Shown: positions 1 through 9,653, numbered from the stretch's first letter. The stretch is 64,000 nucleotides of DNA from Macropodus opercularis (GCA_030770545.1 CM061106.1:14805001-14869000), one strand, 5' to 3'. The notes: generated from the letters alone by a model not told the origin. Numbers and translations are program-made.

Positions 1-367
1 GCACATACAAAAGGGAAAGATTCAGTTTCACTAGGAAATGCGTTTGCAGACAAAATAGCAAAAGAAGCAGCAGAAGGAAAACATGGAACAATGGTCATGG
101 TGGCACAGGATTCTCCTCAAGTGCCACTGGACATAGAAATTATTAGACATGCAAGCTAACTCTCCTAAGCAAGAAGTGACAAACTGGCTCAAAAACGGAG
201 CACAAATTGAAAATGATGTTTACTACATTAACAAGAAGCCATGCCTACCCAGAAGTCTGTTCCATACAGCAGCTGTAATGAGCCATGGGCCGTGCCATGT
301 CTCAACAGGGGGGATGGATGGTAACAATGGAACTTATGGGATTAATACTTACTCAAAAATTTTGTAG
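1..367 (+). pseudogene. Retroviral pol remnant: RNase H C-terminus and integrase zinc-binding N-terminus
   Basis: Frame 1 (bases 1-159) reads as the end of an RNase H domain, with the typical GNAFADKIAKEAA stretch, and then hits a stop. Frame 2 (149-367) continues into an integrase N-terminal part with the first His residues of the HHCC zinc site. The frame change near 150 shows an indel. Sequence after about base 320 no longer resembles integrase, and the segment that should carry the first catalytic Asp is missing before the next piece at 371. This is a broken gene, not a candidate coding region. Confidence 0.75.
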
Positions 368-370
368 ATC

Positions 371-1018
371 ATGTCTCATCTGTTGCACATAATACCACAA
401 CATGGCATCCCAGAAGTATTCTATAGTGACAACGGGACACATTTTGTGAACGAAGTAGTGTCGCGAATGGCAGAACATCTAGGAATACGTCTGAAAAATC
501 ACTGTTCATACCACCCACAAAGTGCAGGATTGGTGGAACGAACAAATGGCACCGTAAAAGGCAGACTGAAAAAGACCATGGAGCAGACAGGCAGACCATG
601 GCCTGAGTGTTTAGATTTGGTAAAAATGTATATGTGCATTACTCCTACAGATAAAGGATTAACTCCTTTTGAGATTTTGCATGGGAGATCTTTCGTGTTA
701 CCAATGATGACTAATGTTAAAGAAAAGGCAGAAGACACACACACATTAGCAGACTGGATGTGTAAAATGCTGAAGGAGAAAGAGGTTGTTAATGCAAATA
801 ATCTGCCAGATAATGATCTGTCTCCTCAGGCAACGCTTATACAGCCAGGTGACCAGGTCCTCATCAAAGTGATTAAACGGAAGAACTGGTCCAGCCCCCG
901 CTGGGAAGGTCCCTACACAGTCCTGCTGACCACACCCACAGCGTTGAAGATAGCAGAAAGAGACACGTGGATTCACCAGAGCCACTGCAAAAAGCTGACA
1001 CCGCTGACATCTGAGTAG
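371..1018 (+). pseudogene. Retroviral integrase fragment (core C-terminal half plus C-terminal domain)
   Basis: A 215-codon open frame holds the second half of a retroviral integrase core: the SDNGTHF block with the second catalytic Asp, and the block HPQSAGLVERTNG carrying the catalytic Glu. It is followed by an SH3-like C-terminal domain (PGDQVLIK, then SPRWEGPYTVLL). The first catalytic Asp and its beta strands are absent upstream, so the DDE triad is incomplete. It ends 67 bases before the env reading frame. Confidence 0.85.
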
Positions 1019-1084
1019 GGTGGAAGTCGGCCGGCACCAAAGCCCTTGGCTGCAGAAAAAATCATCTGATCCCTACTCCCAGCT

Positions 1085-1837
1085 ATGATGTCGAGGGGTA
1101 AGCTGTGTGCAGTGGTAATTGCTGGAACTGTAGCTGTGATAGCTATAGTGACTCTGTTGCTGTGGGAAGATGGTCTCTTACCAGGGCAGGGATCTCCAGT
1201 GAAGGTCATCTTGCATCGTCCGAGCCGAGCCATCAGAGACTGGGACGCATGGGAGGCAGCACGGGATTACCTCAAGGACAATCCAGATGGTAATCTATGG
1301 CTGGCATATACCAACTATACGGCCAAGACAATTACTGAAGGATCTTGTGTGATCTGTGCCAAAGCACGACCACAACTGACTATGGTTCCTTTTCCTTATG
1401 ACACACATTCCTGTTATCAAGAAGCTCGAGACAGGGAGCTGGTGTCAGAGGATTCTTGCAGTATTCGACTAACCGCTCAAGTCACAGGAACTCCACTAAA
1501 GGACTACATCCCTAGAGTCCTGTTTAACAAAAAATATTGTGAAGTACCCTGTACAATGAGAGCAGTAATGGGACTAGCAGGAAAAAACATTTACTTTAAT
1601 GTGTACAACATATCTAGACGCATTTGGACAGTATGTGAATCTATAGATCCCAAGTGGCCTACAGGGGAACCCATACAGAGAACAACTAGTAAATCTGGGG
1701 AGTTCCCGGCCAGTGGGGTTTGTGCAAACTGTACGTTTGAGTGTTTTCACAGGTCAGGAAAGGGACAGCGACTGGGAGAATTTCCAACCTGCACCACCAC
1801 ATGGAATGTGACGGACAGAACCGAGACATGGGGGTAG
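1085..1837 (+). pseudogene. Retroviral env, surface-subunit part (disrupted)
   Basis: A 250-codon frame starts with two Met codons and a hydrophobic segment (about residues 10-27) that fits a leader or membrane anchor, followed by a Cys-rich ectodomain with several N-glycosylation sites. It lies where env belongs, after integrase. The frame terminates at 1837 while the transmembrane part continues in another frame from 1741, so at least one indel separates the halves. No furin-type cleavage site is evident at the junction, so a deletion there is likely. Decayed; no product expected. Confidence 0.7.
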
Positions 1838-2430
1838 CCGTTGAGGGAGTTTCCGCTTCAAACAACCGTATTTTTGTGCAATCAGCAAACGGCAGAATAA
1901 CATCAAGTGCAGTGTCTAAACCTGTGTCTGTAAGAGATCTTCAGACTAACTTAGAAATAACAGCACCTGTAGTACCTCTAATGGCATGGCAGACCCGTAT
2001 GGGAGTTGACATGTTGTTAGCAGAGAAAGGAGGATTGTGTGTTATGTTCGGTGATGAATGTTGTACTTTTATTCCAAATAACACAGCTCCAGGCGGTTCA
2101 GTCAGCATCGCTCTAAAGAACCTGAAAAGTCTGAAGGAAGAATTGGCACGAAACTCTGGAGTTGAAAATCCATGGGGGAAGTGGTTTGATTCAATGTTTG
2201 GGCAATGGAAATCCACTATTGTGGCTTTCCTTACTGCAATAGGAATAGTATTGCTTCTATTCATGTTCTCGGCCTGTTGTGTTATACCCTGTGTCCGTAG
2301 CCTCATTGTGAAGAGTGCTGAAACGGCAGTGTCACAGCAGTTCACAATCCAACAACTGGAACTGGAGAAAGAGATCTACGAGGATGACGAGCGGGAAGAG
2401 TGTATCTCCCTAATCAACATAGCAGAATAA
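1741..2430 (+). pseudogene. Retroviral env, transmembrane-subunit part (disrupted)
   Basis: This frame contains the hallmark C-x6-CC disulphide motif of gammaretrovirus-like TM proteins (bases 2038-2064), then a juxtamembrane region, a hydrophobic membrane span (about 2215-2290) ending in paired Cys residues, and a charged cytoplasmic tail to the stop at 2430. It overlaps the surface-part frame by 97 bases in a different frame, which shows a frameshift. The family assignment rests on the motif and the position before the LTR. Confidence 0.8.
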
Positions 2431-2582
2431 TCAATGCCTGATGTATGATGCATGTTCCGAAAATGAGAGATCAAGTGGAATGTGTCTGATGATGATTCGT
2501 GCAGATTGTGTTTGCTATTCATGTATATAATGTTAAAGTTTTTTTCTTGCCCAGGGTACACAGGAGGACAAACAGGAGGGAT

Positions 2583-3153
2583 TGTTAGAGGATATGGAGC
2601 ATAAGCATTGTCCTCTCTGTGTTTGGTCCTGTCTGTGTCTCTGTGACCTGTAACCTTTTCTTGCTTTAACTTTTATAAACATGGAACGATTTATAGTATT
2701 AGAGGAGAGTGGTTTTACCACCTATGTCAGGAGGAGGTTTTGCAGACCACATTTATTGCTTAACGGCTCCATAGGTATTTGACACCACATGGAGCTGTCC
2801 ACTATCTTGCTATGCCTGCATGCATCTTTTACGACTTGTAGTGTTTGGGAAAGGGGGTCTCAACCGCCTGCATCAAAGGAGGAAACTTCACAACCTATGT
2901 ATATGTTATCTACCATATATGGACTTGTCTTGTACTTTATTGCACCAGATGTAGAAGGAGTGACTTTCATACTGATCTCGATAAAAGACCCGTGTGTGAG
3001 AGAGGAGTTCGGAGTTCTCCAGCTGACCACTAGGTTGTTGTGTTCAGAGAGGCTCCCCTCATGCACGAGTAAAAGAAGCTGAGATTCTCGAGTTTGTCTT
3101 CATGTGTCAGGTGTCTCTGCGATTGTTTAAGTGTTGGCAGGTTGGACCCAACA
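2583..3153 (+). repeat. 3' LTR of the endogenous retrovirus
   Basis: A purine-rich tract (2561-2580) is followed by TGTTAG at 2583. The LTR ends with CCCAACA at 3153, giving TGTT/AACA inverted termini and a length of 571 bp. TATA-like stretches lie near 2671 and 2980, so the U3/R boundary is uncertain. The right edge is supported by the sequence after it, which is identical to that at 4548 onward in the next tRNA cassette unit. Confidence 0.7.
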
Positions 3154-3223
3154 TCCATTTTCTCCAGGAAGACTTCCACGTAGAAGCTGTCATCTGAGGA
3201 ATTTGCCAGGTGCTCAAACCTTC

Positions 3224-3291
3224 TCCCTGGTGGTCTAGTGGCTAGGATTCGGCGCTTTCACCGCCGCGGCCCGGGTTCGATTCCCGGTCAG
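3224..3291 (+). pseudogene. tRNA-Glu (UUC) with deleted 3' acceptor strand
   Basis: It matches tRNA-Glu from the 5' acceptor strand through D arm, anticodon stem with loop CTTTCAC (anticodon TTC) and T arm. After CGGTCAG the acceptor 3' strand is replaced by flanking sequence: compared with unit B, a net 14 nt are missing. The acceptor stem cannot form fully, so it is likely non-functional, although the internal A and B boxes remain. Confidence 0.8.
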
Positions 3292-3459
3292 TCCAAGGGT
3301 CAGTCCAATACGTTCAACAATAAGTCTGGTTTGCCGCTGTAACATAAAAACATGCGATGTCGAGCCCTTTGTGCTGTCTTACAGGTCCAGCAGAATGTAT
3401 CGCAAGTTTCAATTGCTGTCTGAATCGAAAAGGGAACTGATGTGACATTCCTCTGACAC

Positions 3460-3531
3460 TGCGTTGGCCAGGAATCGAACATGGATCCACTGCTTGGGAA
3501 GCACTTATTCTCAACTTTATACCACCAATGC
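3460..3531 (-). pseudogene. tRNA-Gly-like (CCC), degenerate D arm
   Basis: On the - strand the ends pair as in tRNA-Gly and the anticodon loop reads TTCCCAA (anticodon CCC). The D region has lost the normal paired arm, the anticodon stem has a mismatch, and the T-loop box is altered. Three further copies occur at 4868, 6433 and 7511. Best read as a tRNA-Gly pseudogene carried along with the cassette. Confidence 0.6.
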
Positions 3532-4252
3532 TCGAAAGCCCGGCATCGCCCTATGGGCACGTGACAGAAACCGTACAATGCCGCAAGACTAACCTCCCAG
3601 AATGCCTGTTTCCATCACTGAACTCTTTCATTTGCCGGACTAGAACGCAAAGGCTTCTTACGTGTGGTGAATGACAGGCAGAGAGCACGAGTAAAGTCTC
3701 TAGTGATGACAGGACTTTTACCTATGCGCAATGAGGCCAGGGGTTTAACCACATAAGCCGTCCACCTCAGTTTTATTCCATCCGTCTGGAAGACTTTATC
3801 GAGCGAGAGGCTGCGTACACCACGGACGGGTCGCCGCTCCATTAGCACTACACGCAGGAGTGGTCGCACCGCCACAGCTGAAAGACAAGGGGCCATTCGT
3901 TCCAGCAACTTGTGACTTTCAAGGTCGAGTCCAAACACAAACACAGCACAACTACTTTGGAGGGATCTGTGGTTGTGACTATACCACCAGTGTTGTGAAC
4001 CCTGGTGCTGGCATGTCAACAGGTGACAAACGTGTCATTGATTTTTGCCCTACGATAAAGACAAATACCACCTGTCAAAAGGTCCGGTGTTCTTCTACCT
4101 ACTCGGGCACTGATGTATCAATCGGGTTCCAGGCACAGGTGGGGCATGACCAACAGTATTTGACCCGGCCTTCTATGGAGGTTGCTCTCGCTGAAGTATA
4201 AGTTACTTCCTCTATTGCGTACTTCCTCCCTCTAGAGGGTTTGTAGCATGAA

Positions 4253-4325
4253 GCCTGTGTAGCTCAGTCGGTAGAGCATCAGACTTTTAATCTGAGGGCC
4301 CAGGGTTCAAGTCCCTGCTCAGGCA
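4253..4325 (+). tRNA. trnK-UUU: tRNA-Lys (UUU)
   Basis: A full 73-nt cloverleaf: D arm GCTC/GAGC, anticodon stem TCAGA/TCTGA with loop CTTTTAA (anticodon TTT), T arm CAGGG/CCCTG with TTCAAGT. The acceptor stem has one T-T mismatch. A and B boxes are intact. This is the only complete tRNA-Lys of the cassette array; the inverted copy at 6762 is cut after the D arm. Confidence 0.85.
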
Positions 4326-4617
4326 AAGTTACCTGTTTTCTGCAGCTCACTAGTGACTTTGAAGGCACCCAAGGTCGTCACTATACCACCAGTGTTGTGA
4401 AACCAGCTCAAATCATGTCTCCTTCAGAGTGTTTGCATGCATTCAAGAAACCCCATTAAGGTCCTCTTTGTTCCAACGGCTGGTTTGTCAATTGTTGGGA
4501 ACATGTCAACGCTGTTTTCTCCGATGGAACCAGGGGATCAGAGAAACTCCATTTTCTCCAGGAAGACTTCCACGTAGAAGCTATCATCCGAGGAATTTGC
4601 CAGGTGCTCGAACCTTC

Positions 4618-4689
4618 TCCCTGGTGGTCTAGTGGCTAGGATTCGGCGCTTTCACCGCTGCGGCCCGGGTTCGATTCCCGGTCAGGGAA
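4618..4689 (+). tRNA. trnE-UUC: tRNA-Glu (UUC)
   Basis: A complete 72-nt tRNA-Glu: acceptor strands TCCCTGG and TCAGGGA, anticodon stem CGGCG/CGCTG with one G-T wobble, loop CTTTCAC (anticodon TTC), and a T arm with a perfect B box. It is followed by AAAA and no T4 run within the next 20 nt, so termination efficiency is uncertain. The best-preserved forward tRNA-Glu copy. Confidence 0.9.
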
Positions 4690-4867
4690 AAGCCATTTAG
4701 CCAAGGGTCAGTCCAATACGTTCAACATTAGGTCTGTTTTGCCGCTGTAACATAAGAACATGCGATGTCGGGCCCTTTGTGCTTTCTTACACGTCCAGCA
4801 GAATGTATCGCACGTTTCAATTGCTGTCTGAGTCGAAAAGGGAACTGATGTGACATTCCTCTGACAC

Positions 4868-4939
4868 TGCGTTGGCCAGGAATCGAACATGGATCCACTG
4901 CTTGGGAAGCACTTATTCTCAACTTTATACCACCAATGC
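4868..4939 (-). pseudogene. tRNA-Gly-like (CCC), degenerate copy 2
   Basis: Nearly identical to the copy at 3460, with the same damaged D arm and T-loop and the same position 178 bp downstream of tRNA-Glu on the opposite strand. Confidence 0.6.
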
Positions 4940-5399
4940 TCGAAAGCCCGGCATCGCCCTATGGGCACGTGACAGAAACCGTACAATGCCGCAAGACTAA
5001 CCTCCCAGAATGCCTGTTTCCATCACTGAACTCTTTCGTTTGCCGGACTAGAACGCAAAGGCTTCTTACGTGTGGTGAATGAGAGGCAGAGAGCACGAGT
5101 AAAGTCTCTAGTGATGACAGGACTTTTACCTATGCGGAATGAGGCCAGGGATTTAACCACATAAGCCGTCCACCTCAGTTTTATTCCATCCGTCTGGAAG
5201 ACTTTATCGAGCGAGAGGCTTCTTACACCACGGATGGGTCGCCGCTCCATTAGCACTACACGCTGGAGTGGTTGCACTGCCATAGCTGAAAGACAAGGGG
5301 CCATTCGTTCCAGCAACTTCTGACTTTCAAGGTCGACTTCCACGTAGAAGCTATCGTCCGAGGAATTTGCCAGGTGCTCGTACCTTCTCCCTGGTGGTC

Positions 5400-5847
5400 C
5401 GCGGCGGCCAGTCTTGAATAGCTGGCACAGACTTTCAGCCAATCAAATTGCAGCATTCTCTCTCTCTCTCCAGGGTGCTGAACTGCTCCCTGTATCCCGG
5501 TTCGATTCCCAGTCATGGCAAAGTTTGTGCGACATGATTAAAGGTAATTGATAAATTCTGATGTTTTAACAGCTGACTTGGTGTAAACTTACACAAAATG
5601 TAATTGTTTTACCTTTTTTATGATTAGTAGTAGTACTATGAGCATGTCAAATACACCATTCATTTATAAAGAGATTTAGAGACAATATTCATGTAAACTG
5701 TTTAATGAACATAATCAAACTTATACATACATACATACATACATGAAAGCAATACAATATCAATACAATATTAAAATCCTATTTATGCCTTTTTCTTTAT
5801 AAAATGATAAGACAAGGCAGTGAAGGAATGTAAATAGTTAAGAGCTT
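5400..5847. repeat. Dispersed repeat with tRNA-like B box; start resembles a tRNA-Glu 3' half
   Basis: This 450-bp block recurs at 53530-54010. Near its start is CCGGTTCGATTCCCAGTCA, resembling the tRNA-Glu 3' half, preceded by a CT-rich stretch. The rest is AT-rich with a (CATA)n run at 5723-5744. In the second copy the block runs directly into sequence homologous to the LTR at 7558, so it may be the region just upstream of a 3' LTR. No protein is recognisable. Confidence 0.5.
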
Positions 5848-6432
5848 ACATCAGTGCCCGAGTCGGTAGAAGAACACCGGGCCTTTTGACAGGTGGTATT
5901 TGTCTTTATCGTAGGGCAAAAATCAATGACACGTTTGTCACATGTTGACATGCCAGCACCAGGGTTCACAACACTGGTGGTATAGTCACAACCTCAGATC
6001 CCTCCAAAGTAGTTGTGCTGTGTTTGTGTTTGGACTCGACCTTGAAAGTCACAAGTTGCTGGAACGAATGGCCCCTTTTCTTTCAGCTGTGGCAGTGCAA
6101 CCACTCCTGCGTGTAGTGCTAATGGAGCGGCGACCCGTCCGTGGTGTACGCAGCCTCTCGCTCGATAAAGTCTTCCAGACGGATGGAATAAAACTGAGGT
6201 GGACGGCTTATGTGGTTAAACCCCTGGCCTCATTGCGCATAGGTAAAAGTCCTGTCATCACTAGAGACTTTACTCGTGCTCTCTGCCTCTCATTCACCAC
6301 ACGTAAGAAGCCTTTGCGTTCTAGTCCGGCAAATGAAAGAGTTCAGTGATGGAAACAGGCATTCTGGGAGGTTAGTCTTGCGGCATTGTACGGTTTCTGT
6401 CACGTGCCCATAGGGCGATGCCGGGCTTTCGA

Positions 6433-6504
6433 GCATTGGTGGTATAAAGTTAAGAATAAGTGCTTCCCAAGCAGTGGATCCAGGTTCGATTCTTGGCCAA
6501 CGCA
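6433..6504 (+). pseudogene. tRNA-Gly-like (CCC), inverted copy
   Basis: 72 nt with anticodon loop TTCCCAA. Its T arm (CCAGG/CTTGG around TTCGATT) pairs better than in the forward copies, but the D arm is lost and the acceptor stem has an A-C mismatch. Probably non-functional. Confidence 0.6.
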
Positions 6505-6682
6505 CTGTCAGAGGAATGTCACATCAGTTCCCTTTTCGACTGAGACAGCAATTGAAACGTGCGATACATTCTGCTGGATGTGTAAGAAAGCACAAAGGGC
6601 CCGACATCGCATGTTCTTATGTTACAGCGGCAAACCAGACTTAATGTTGAACGTATTGGACTGACCCTTGGCTAAATGGTTT

Positions 6683-6754
6683 TTCCCTGACCGGGAATCG
6701 AACCCGGGCGGCGGCGGTGAAAGCGCCGAATCCTAGCCACTAGACCACCAGGGA
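6683..6754 (-). tRNA. trnE-UUC: tRNA-Glu (UUC), inverted copy
   Basis: On the - strand this is a complete tRNA-Glu: acceptor TCCCTGG/TCAGGGA, anticodon stem CGGCG/CGCCG with loop CTTTCAC (TTC), intact T arm. The 5' flank on its strand is tRNA-Lys sequence instead of the usual flank. Confidence 0.88.
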
Positions 6755-6761
6755 GAAGGTA

Positions 6762-6790
6762 CGAGCTCTACCGACTGAGCTACACAGGCT
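6762..6790 (-). pseudogene. tRNA-Lys 5' half fused to the tRNA-Glu flank
   Basis: On the - strand it reads as the tRNA-Lys acceptor 5' strand and full D arm, ending at GTAGAGC, then passes directly into the short leader of tRNA-Glu. The anticodon and 3' half are gone. The junction lies at a short GC/GCTCG overlap between the two parents, suggesting microhomology-mediated deletion. Confidence 0.75.
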
Positions 6791-7557
6791 TCGCGCGAGA
6801 AACCCTCTAGAGGGAGAACGTACGCAATAGAGGAAGTAACTTATACTTCAGCGAGAGCAACCTCCATAGAAGGCCGGGTCAAATACTGTTGGTCATGCCC
6901 CACCTGTGCCTGGAACACGATTGATACATCAGTGCCCGAGTGGGTAGAAGAACACCGGGCCTTTTGACAGGTGGTATTTGTCTTTATCGTAGGGCAAAAA
7001 TCAATGACACGTTTGTCACTTGTTGACATGCCAGCACCAGGGTTCACAACACTGGTGGTATAGTCACAACCACAGATCCCTCCAAAGTAGTTGTGCTGTG
7101 TTTGTGTTTGGACTCGACCTTGAAAGTCACGAGTTGCTGGAACGAATGGCCCCTTGTATTTCAGCTGTGGCAGTGCGACCACTCCTGCGTGTAGTGCTAA
7201 TGGAGCGGCGACCCGTCCGTGGTGTACGAAGCCTCTCGCTCGATAAAGTCTTCCAGACGGATGGAATAAAACTGAGGTGGACGGCTAATGTGGTTAAACC
7301 CCTGGCCTCATTCCGCATAGGTAAAAGTCCTGTCATCACTAGAGACTTTACTTGTGCTCTCTGCCTCTCATTCACCACACGTAAGAAGCCTTTGCGGTCT
7401 AGTCCGGCAAATGAAAGAGTTAAGTGATGGAAACAGGCATTCTGGGAGGTTAGTCTTGCGGCATTGTACGGTTTCTGTCACGTGCCCATAGGGCGATGCC
7501 GGGCTTTTAAGCATTGGTGGTATAAAGTTGAGAATAACTGCTTCCCAAGCAGTGGGT
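6791..7557 (-). repeat. tRNA cassette unit D (inverted)
   Basis: Inverted spacer (to about 7427, about 98% identical to unit A over its last 340 nt) followed by a Gly-like tRNA cut at 7557. Its end coincides with the start of an LTR at 7558. Confidence 0.7.
7511..7557 (+). pseudogene. tRNA-Gly-like (CCC), 3' half replaced by an LTR
   Basis: The copy runs from the acceptor strand through the anticodon stem; here the stem is perfect (ACTGC/GCAGT around TTCCCAA). It breaks at the LTR start. The missing 3' half does not reappear after the LTR. Confidence 0.6.
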
Positions 7558-8140
7558 TGTAGGAATCTAAATAGTTAAGTAGTAGTTAAAATAGTAGTTG
7601 AAAGCTTAGATAGTAGGATGCAGGCAGAAAACAGAACAAGCCGATTGCATTAAAGTATAGTTTGAAACACACACATCAGATTTAGAGAATAGTAGAGACA
7701 CCAGATGCACCCAGACACGGGTCATTAAACAGCATGTGAAGAATGGGGTCTAAGCAGAGAATCAGATAAGTAGGGAGTGAAACATGTGAATGTCTGTAGA
7801 AGGAATGTGCTTAAATCCATAGGTTATGGGACCACAAAGCAACGGAGAAGATCAGACACCAATAAACCAGCCATGGAGACGAACACCAGACCACGGCATC
7901 AGGATCCGGTTACACCACAGAAAGATGCTCTGTCCAGCATAAAAGTGTGGGTCGAGGGACAGACAGTGTCAGTCAGACTTCGTGCCCTGACTATATGCTG
8001 CATAGTATAGGGACAGACTGACCCAGGCCTGTAAATTATTATTCTTCAAGTTTCAAATAAAAACAAGATTGATTTTATCAGAAGTTTCTCCTCATCATTA
8101 AATGAACGCGCAGAGCTGGGATTGGGAGAGCAGCTCAACA
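7558..8140 (+). repeat. Solo or terminal LTR (second retroelement family)
   Basis: The block starts TGTAGG and ends CTCAACA, giving short TGT/ACA termini over 583 bp. It has a TATA-like AGCATAAAAG near 7938 and AATAAA near 8056. A second copy (10730-11148) and a partial third (about 54000-54170) support an LTR family. After 8140 there is no matching coding region, so it is a solo or rearranged LTR. Confidence 0.6.
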
Positions 8141-8425
8141 GGAGACAAAGTGAGATGTAAAGAAAGACTGAAAGAACTGAAAATTGCTGTTTTGAACCCA
8201 GAGCATTCAAGGAACCATTCAGCATGGTAGATGGGGGACAAGTTGTGTCTGAGGCCCCCACCTCTTTTGAGAGAGGGGCTGTTTACCTGGACATGAACGG
8301 CTTCTCTGACGCCTCGTTCAAACCACCTGTCTTCTCTGTCCAGAATGTGAACGTTGTTGTCTTCAGTGGCCTTTGTCTTTTAAGTGGAGATACTGGTCCT
8401 GATGTGTTGTTCCTCCTGTGCTGGT

Positions 8426-8776
8426 TCATCCTCTTGTGTAATGGCTGTTTGGTTTCACCAATGTATAGTTCAGAGACTCTTCAATGCATTGAACTGCATA
8501 TACTATGTTGCTCCTCTTATGTTTTGGTGTCGGGTCCTTTGGATGCACAAGCTTCTGTCTGAGGGTGTTGGTGGGTTTGAAGTAGACAGGTATGTTGTAG
8601 TTTCTAAAAATCCTTTTAAGCTTTTCGGACACTCCGGCCATGTAAGGAATGACCAGATTCTTCCGTTGGCTCTGGGTGTCAGGCTGTTCTGTTGTCCTTG
8701 TTCTGGGACGCGACGCAGCCTTGTTGAAGGCCCATCTGGGGTAGCCACAGGTCCTGAGAGCTGCCCTTAGATGCAT
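8426..8776 (-). pseudogene. Penelope linker and start of GIY-YIG endonuclease region (degenerate)
   Basis: The frame continues the element after the reverse transcriptase, with blocks such as VIPYMAGVSEKLKRIFRNY and VYAVQCIEE that precede the GIY-YIG nuclease in fish Penelope elements. The nuclease itself, further down to about 8150, is split among frames. The transposon nuclease would nick target DNA; this copy cannot. Confidence 0.7.
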
Positions 8777-8894
8777 GTTCTCCTTCTTCTTGGCTACAGT
8801 GGAAGTGGGAATGTTCTCCGCTCTGTGGTTCAGGGTCCTGATGACTCCTAGTTTGTGCTGCAGGGGGTGATGAGAGTCAAACAGAAGATATTGG

Positions 8895-9653
8895 TCAGTG
8901 TGGGTGGTTTTTACTGTAGATTTCTATTTCCAACCCGCCGTCATTCCCTCTGATGACTGTGCAGTCCAGAAAGGCCAGTCTGTTGTTTTTGGTGTCTTCC
9001 CTGGTGAACCTGATGTTGCTGTCTACTGTATTTATGTGGTCTGTGAAAGTCTGTACCTCCTGGATCTTAATCTTCACCCAGGTGTCATCCACATATCTGA
9101 ACCAATGGGTTGGGGCCGTTCCTGAGAAAGAGTCAAGAACTTTCTTCTCCACTTCTTCCATGTATAGGTTGGCCACAATAGGTGACACAGGAGAGCCCAT
9201 AGCGCAGCCATGTCTCTGTCTGTAGAAGTCCCCTCTATAGCTGAAATATGTGGTGTTAAGGCATAAGTCCAGGAGTGAACATATCTGACCTGGGTTGAGG
9301 TTGCTTCTGGTGCTGAGGGTGCTGTCCTCTTCCAGTCTTTTCCTAACAGCTGTTAAAGCATCGCTGGTGGGGATGCTGGTGAAGAGTGATGTAACATCAA
9401 AGGAAACCATTGTTTCATCCAATTCCAGTTTCAGTCCTCTGACCTTGTCTGCAAATTTCTCGGAGTTTTGGATGTGATGGTCTGTGTGTCCCACCAGAGG
9501 TGTCAGGACGGTGGCCAAGTGTTTGGCAATGTTATATGTGACCGAGTCGATGCTGCTGATTATGGGTCTGAGCGGGGCTCCCTCTTTGTGGATCTTAGGA
9601 AGTCCATAAATGCAGGGAGTGGCCTCTCCAGGATGCAGGCGGTGGTATGTCAT
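8895..9653 (-). CDS. Penelope-like reverse transcriptase (partial)
   Basis: A 252-codon open frame. Diagnostic blocks in order: YGLPKIHK and PLRPIISS, FDVTSLFTSIP carrying the first catalytic Asp, GCAMGSPVSPIVANLYME, and YVDDTWVK with the paired catalytic Asp residues. These are typical of the Penelope clade rather than LINE or LTR reverse transcriptases. The start shown is internal: homologous sequence continues upstream to about 9790 in another frame after a stop, so the copy is dead. Known role: target-primed copying of the element. Confidence 0.9.
   Translation of the reverse strand: MTYHRLHPGEATPCIYGLPKIHKEGAPLRPIISSIDSVTYNIAKHLATVLTPLVGHTDHHIQNSEKFADKVRGLKLELDETMVSFDVTSLFTSIPTSDALTAVRKRLEEDSTLSTRSNLNPGQICSLLDLCLNTTYFSYRGDFYRQRHGCAMGSPVSPIVANLYMEEVEKKVLDSFSGTAPTHWFRYVDDTWVKIKIQEVQTFTDHINTVDSNIRFTREDTKNNRLAFLDCTVIRGNDGGLEIEIYSKNHPH

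Larger units (their letters stand above)
1..3153 (+). mobile_element. Endogenous retrovirus, 3' half, decayed (gammaretrovirus-like)
   Basis: The order is RNase H tail, integrase, env surface part, env transmembrane part, purine-rich tract and LTR, the 3' half of a retroviral provirus on the + strand. The 5' half lies outside the window. The env C-x6-CC motif and the separate env frame suggest a gammaretrovirus-like (class I) element. It cannot encode working proteins: pol has frame breaks and lost the first catalytic Asp segment of integrase, and env is frame-shifted. The 3' LTR ends at 3153 directly against tRNA-cassette sequence; the same sequence without the insertion is present one unit later at 4548. 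Confidence 0.85.
3154..4547 (+). repeat. tRNA cassette unit A (forward)
   Basis: Order: broken tRNA-Glu (+), tRNA-Gly-like (-), a spacer of about 700 bp, tRNA-Lys (+). Unit B begins at 4548 with the same sequence, a period of 1394 bp after allowing for a net 14-nt loss at the end of the first tRNA-Glu. The spacer (3600-4200) has open frames on both strands, but these lack an ATG at the frame start and differ from the inverted copy only at amino-acid-changing sites, so I do not call them genes. Confidence 0.75.
4548..5399 (+). repeat. tRNA cassette unit B (forward, truncated) with stub of a third tRNA-Glu
   Basis: It repeats unit A from the flank, through tRNA-Glu and the Gly-like copy, into the spacer, but at about 5334 jumps from the spacer directly to the 5' flank of tRNA-Glu, skipping the rest of the spacer and tRNA-Lys. 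The new tRNA-Glu copy stops after 12 nt (5388-5399) and runs into unrelated repeat sequence. Confidence 0.7.
5848..6761 (-). repeat. tRNA cassette unit C (inverted)
   Basis: The same cassette on the opposite strand: inverted spacer (5848-6349), Gly-like tRNA (+), tRNA-Glu (-). The left edge is abrupt, within the spacer, next to the dispersed repeat. Together with unit D it makes the array a broken head-to-head inverted duplication of units A and B. Confidence 0.7.

Noticed and set aside
3860..4201. 113-codon open frame in the tRNA cassette spacer, repeated at 6841-7182 (-)
   Set aside because: The frame begins with GTG; the first ATG is about 52 codons in. The two copies differ at seven sites, all amino-acid changing and none silent, which gives no sign of purifying selection. 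No domain is recognised.
6225..6290. Possible degenerate tRNA-Met in the spacer (GCCTCATTGCGCATAGGTA)
   Set aside because: The 5' part resembles tRNA-Met, but anticodon and T arms do not pair and the B box is absent.
5942..6349. 135-codon frame in the cassette spacer, also at 7020-7427 and in reverse at 3615-4019
   Set aside because: It overlaps the other spacer frame on the opposite strand and contains a tRNA-Gly-like word (TGGTGGTATAGT). Its openness across copies reflects recent duplication.
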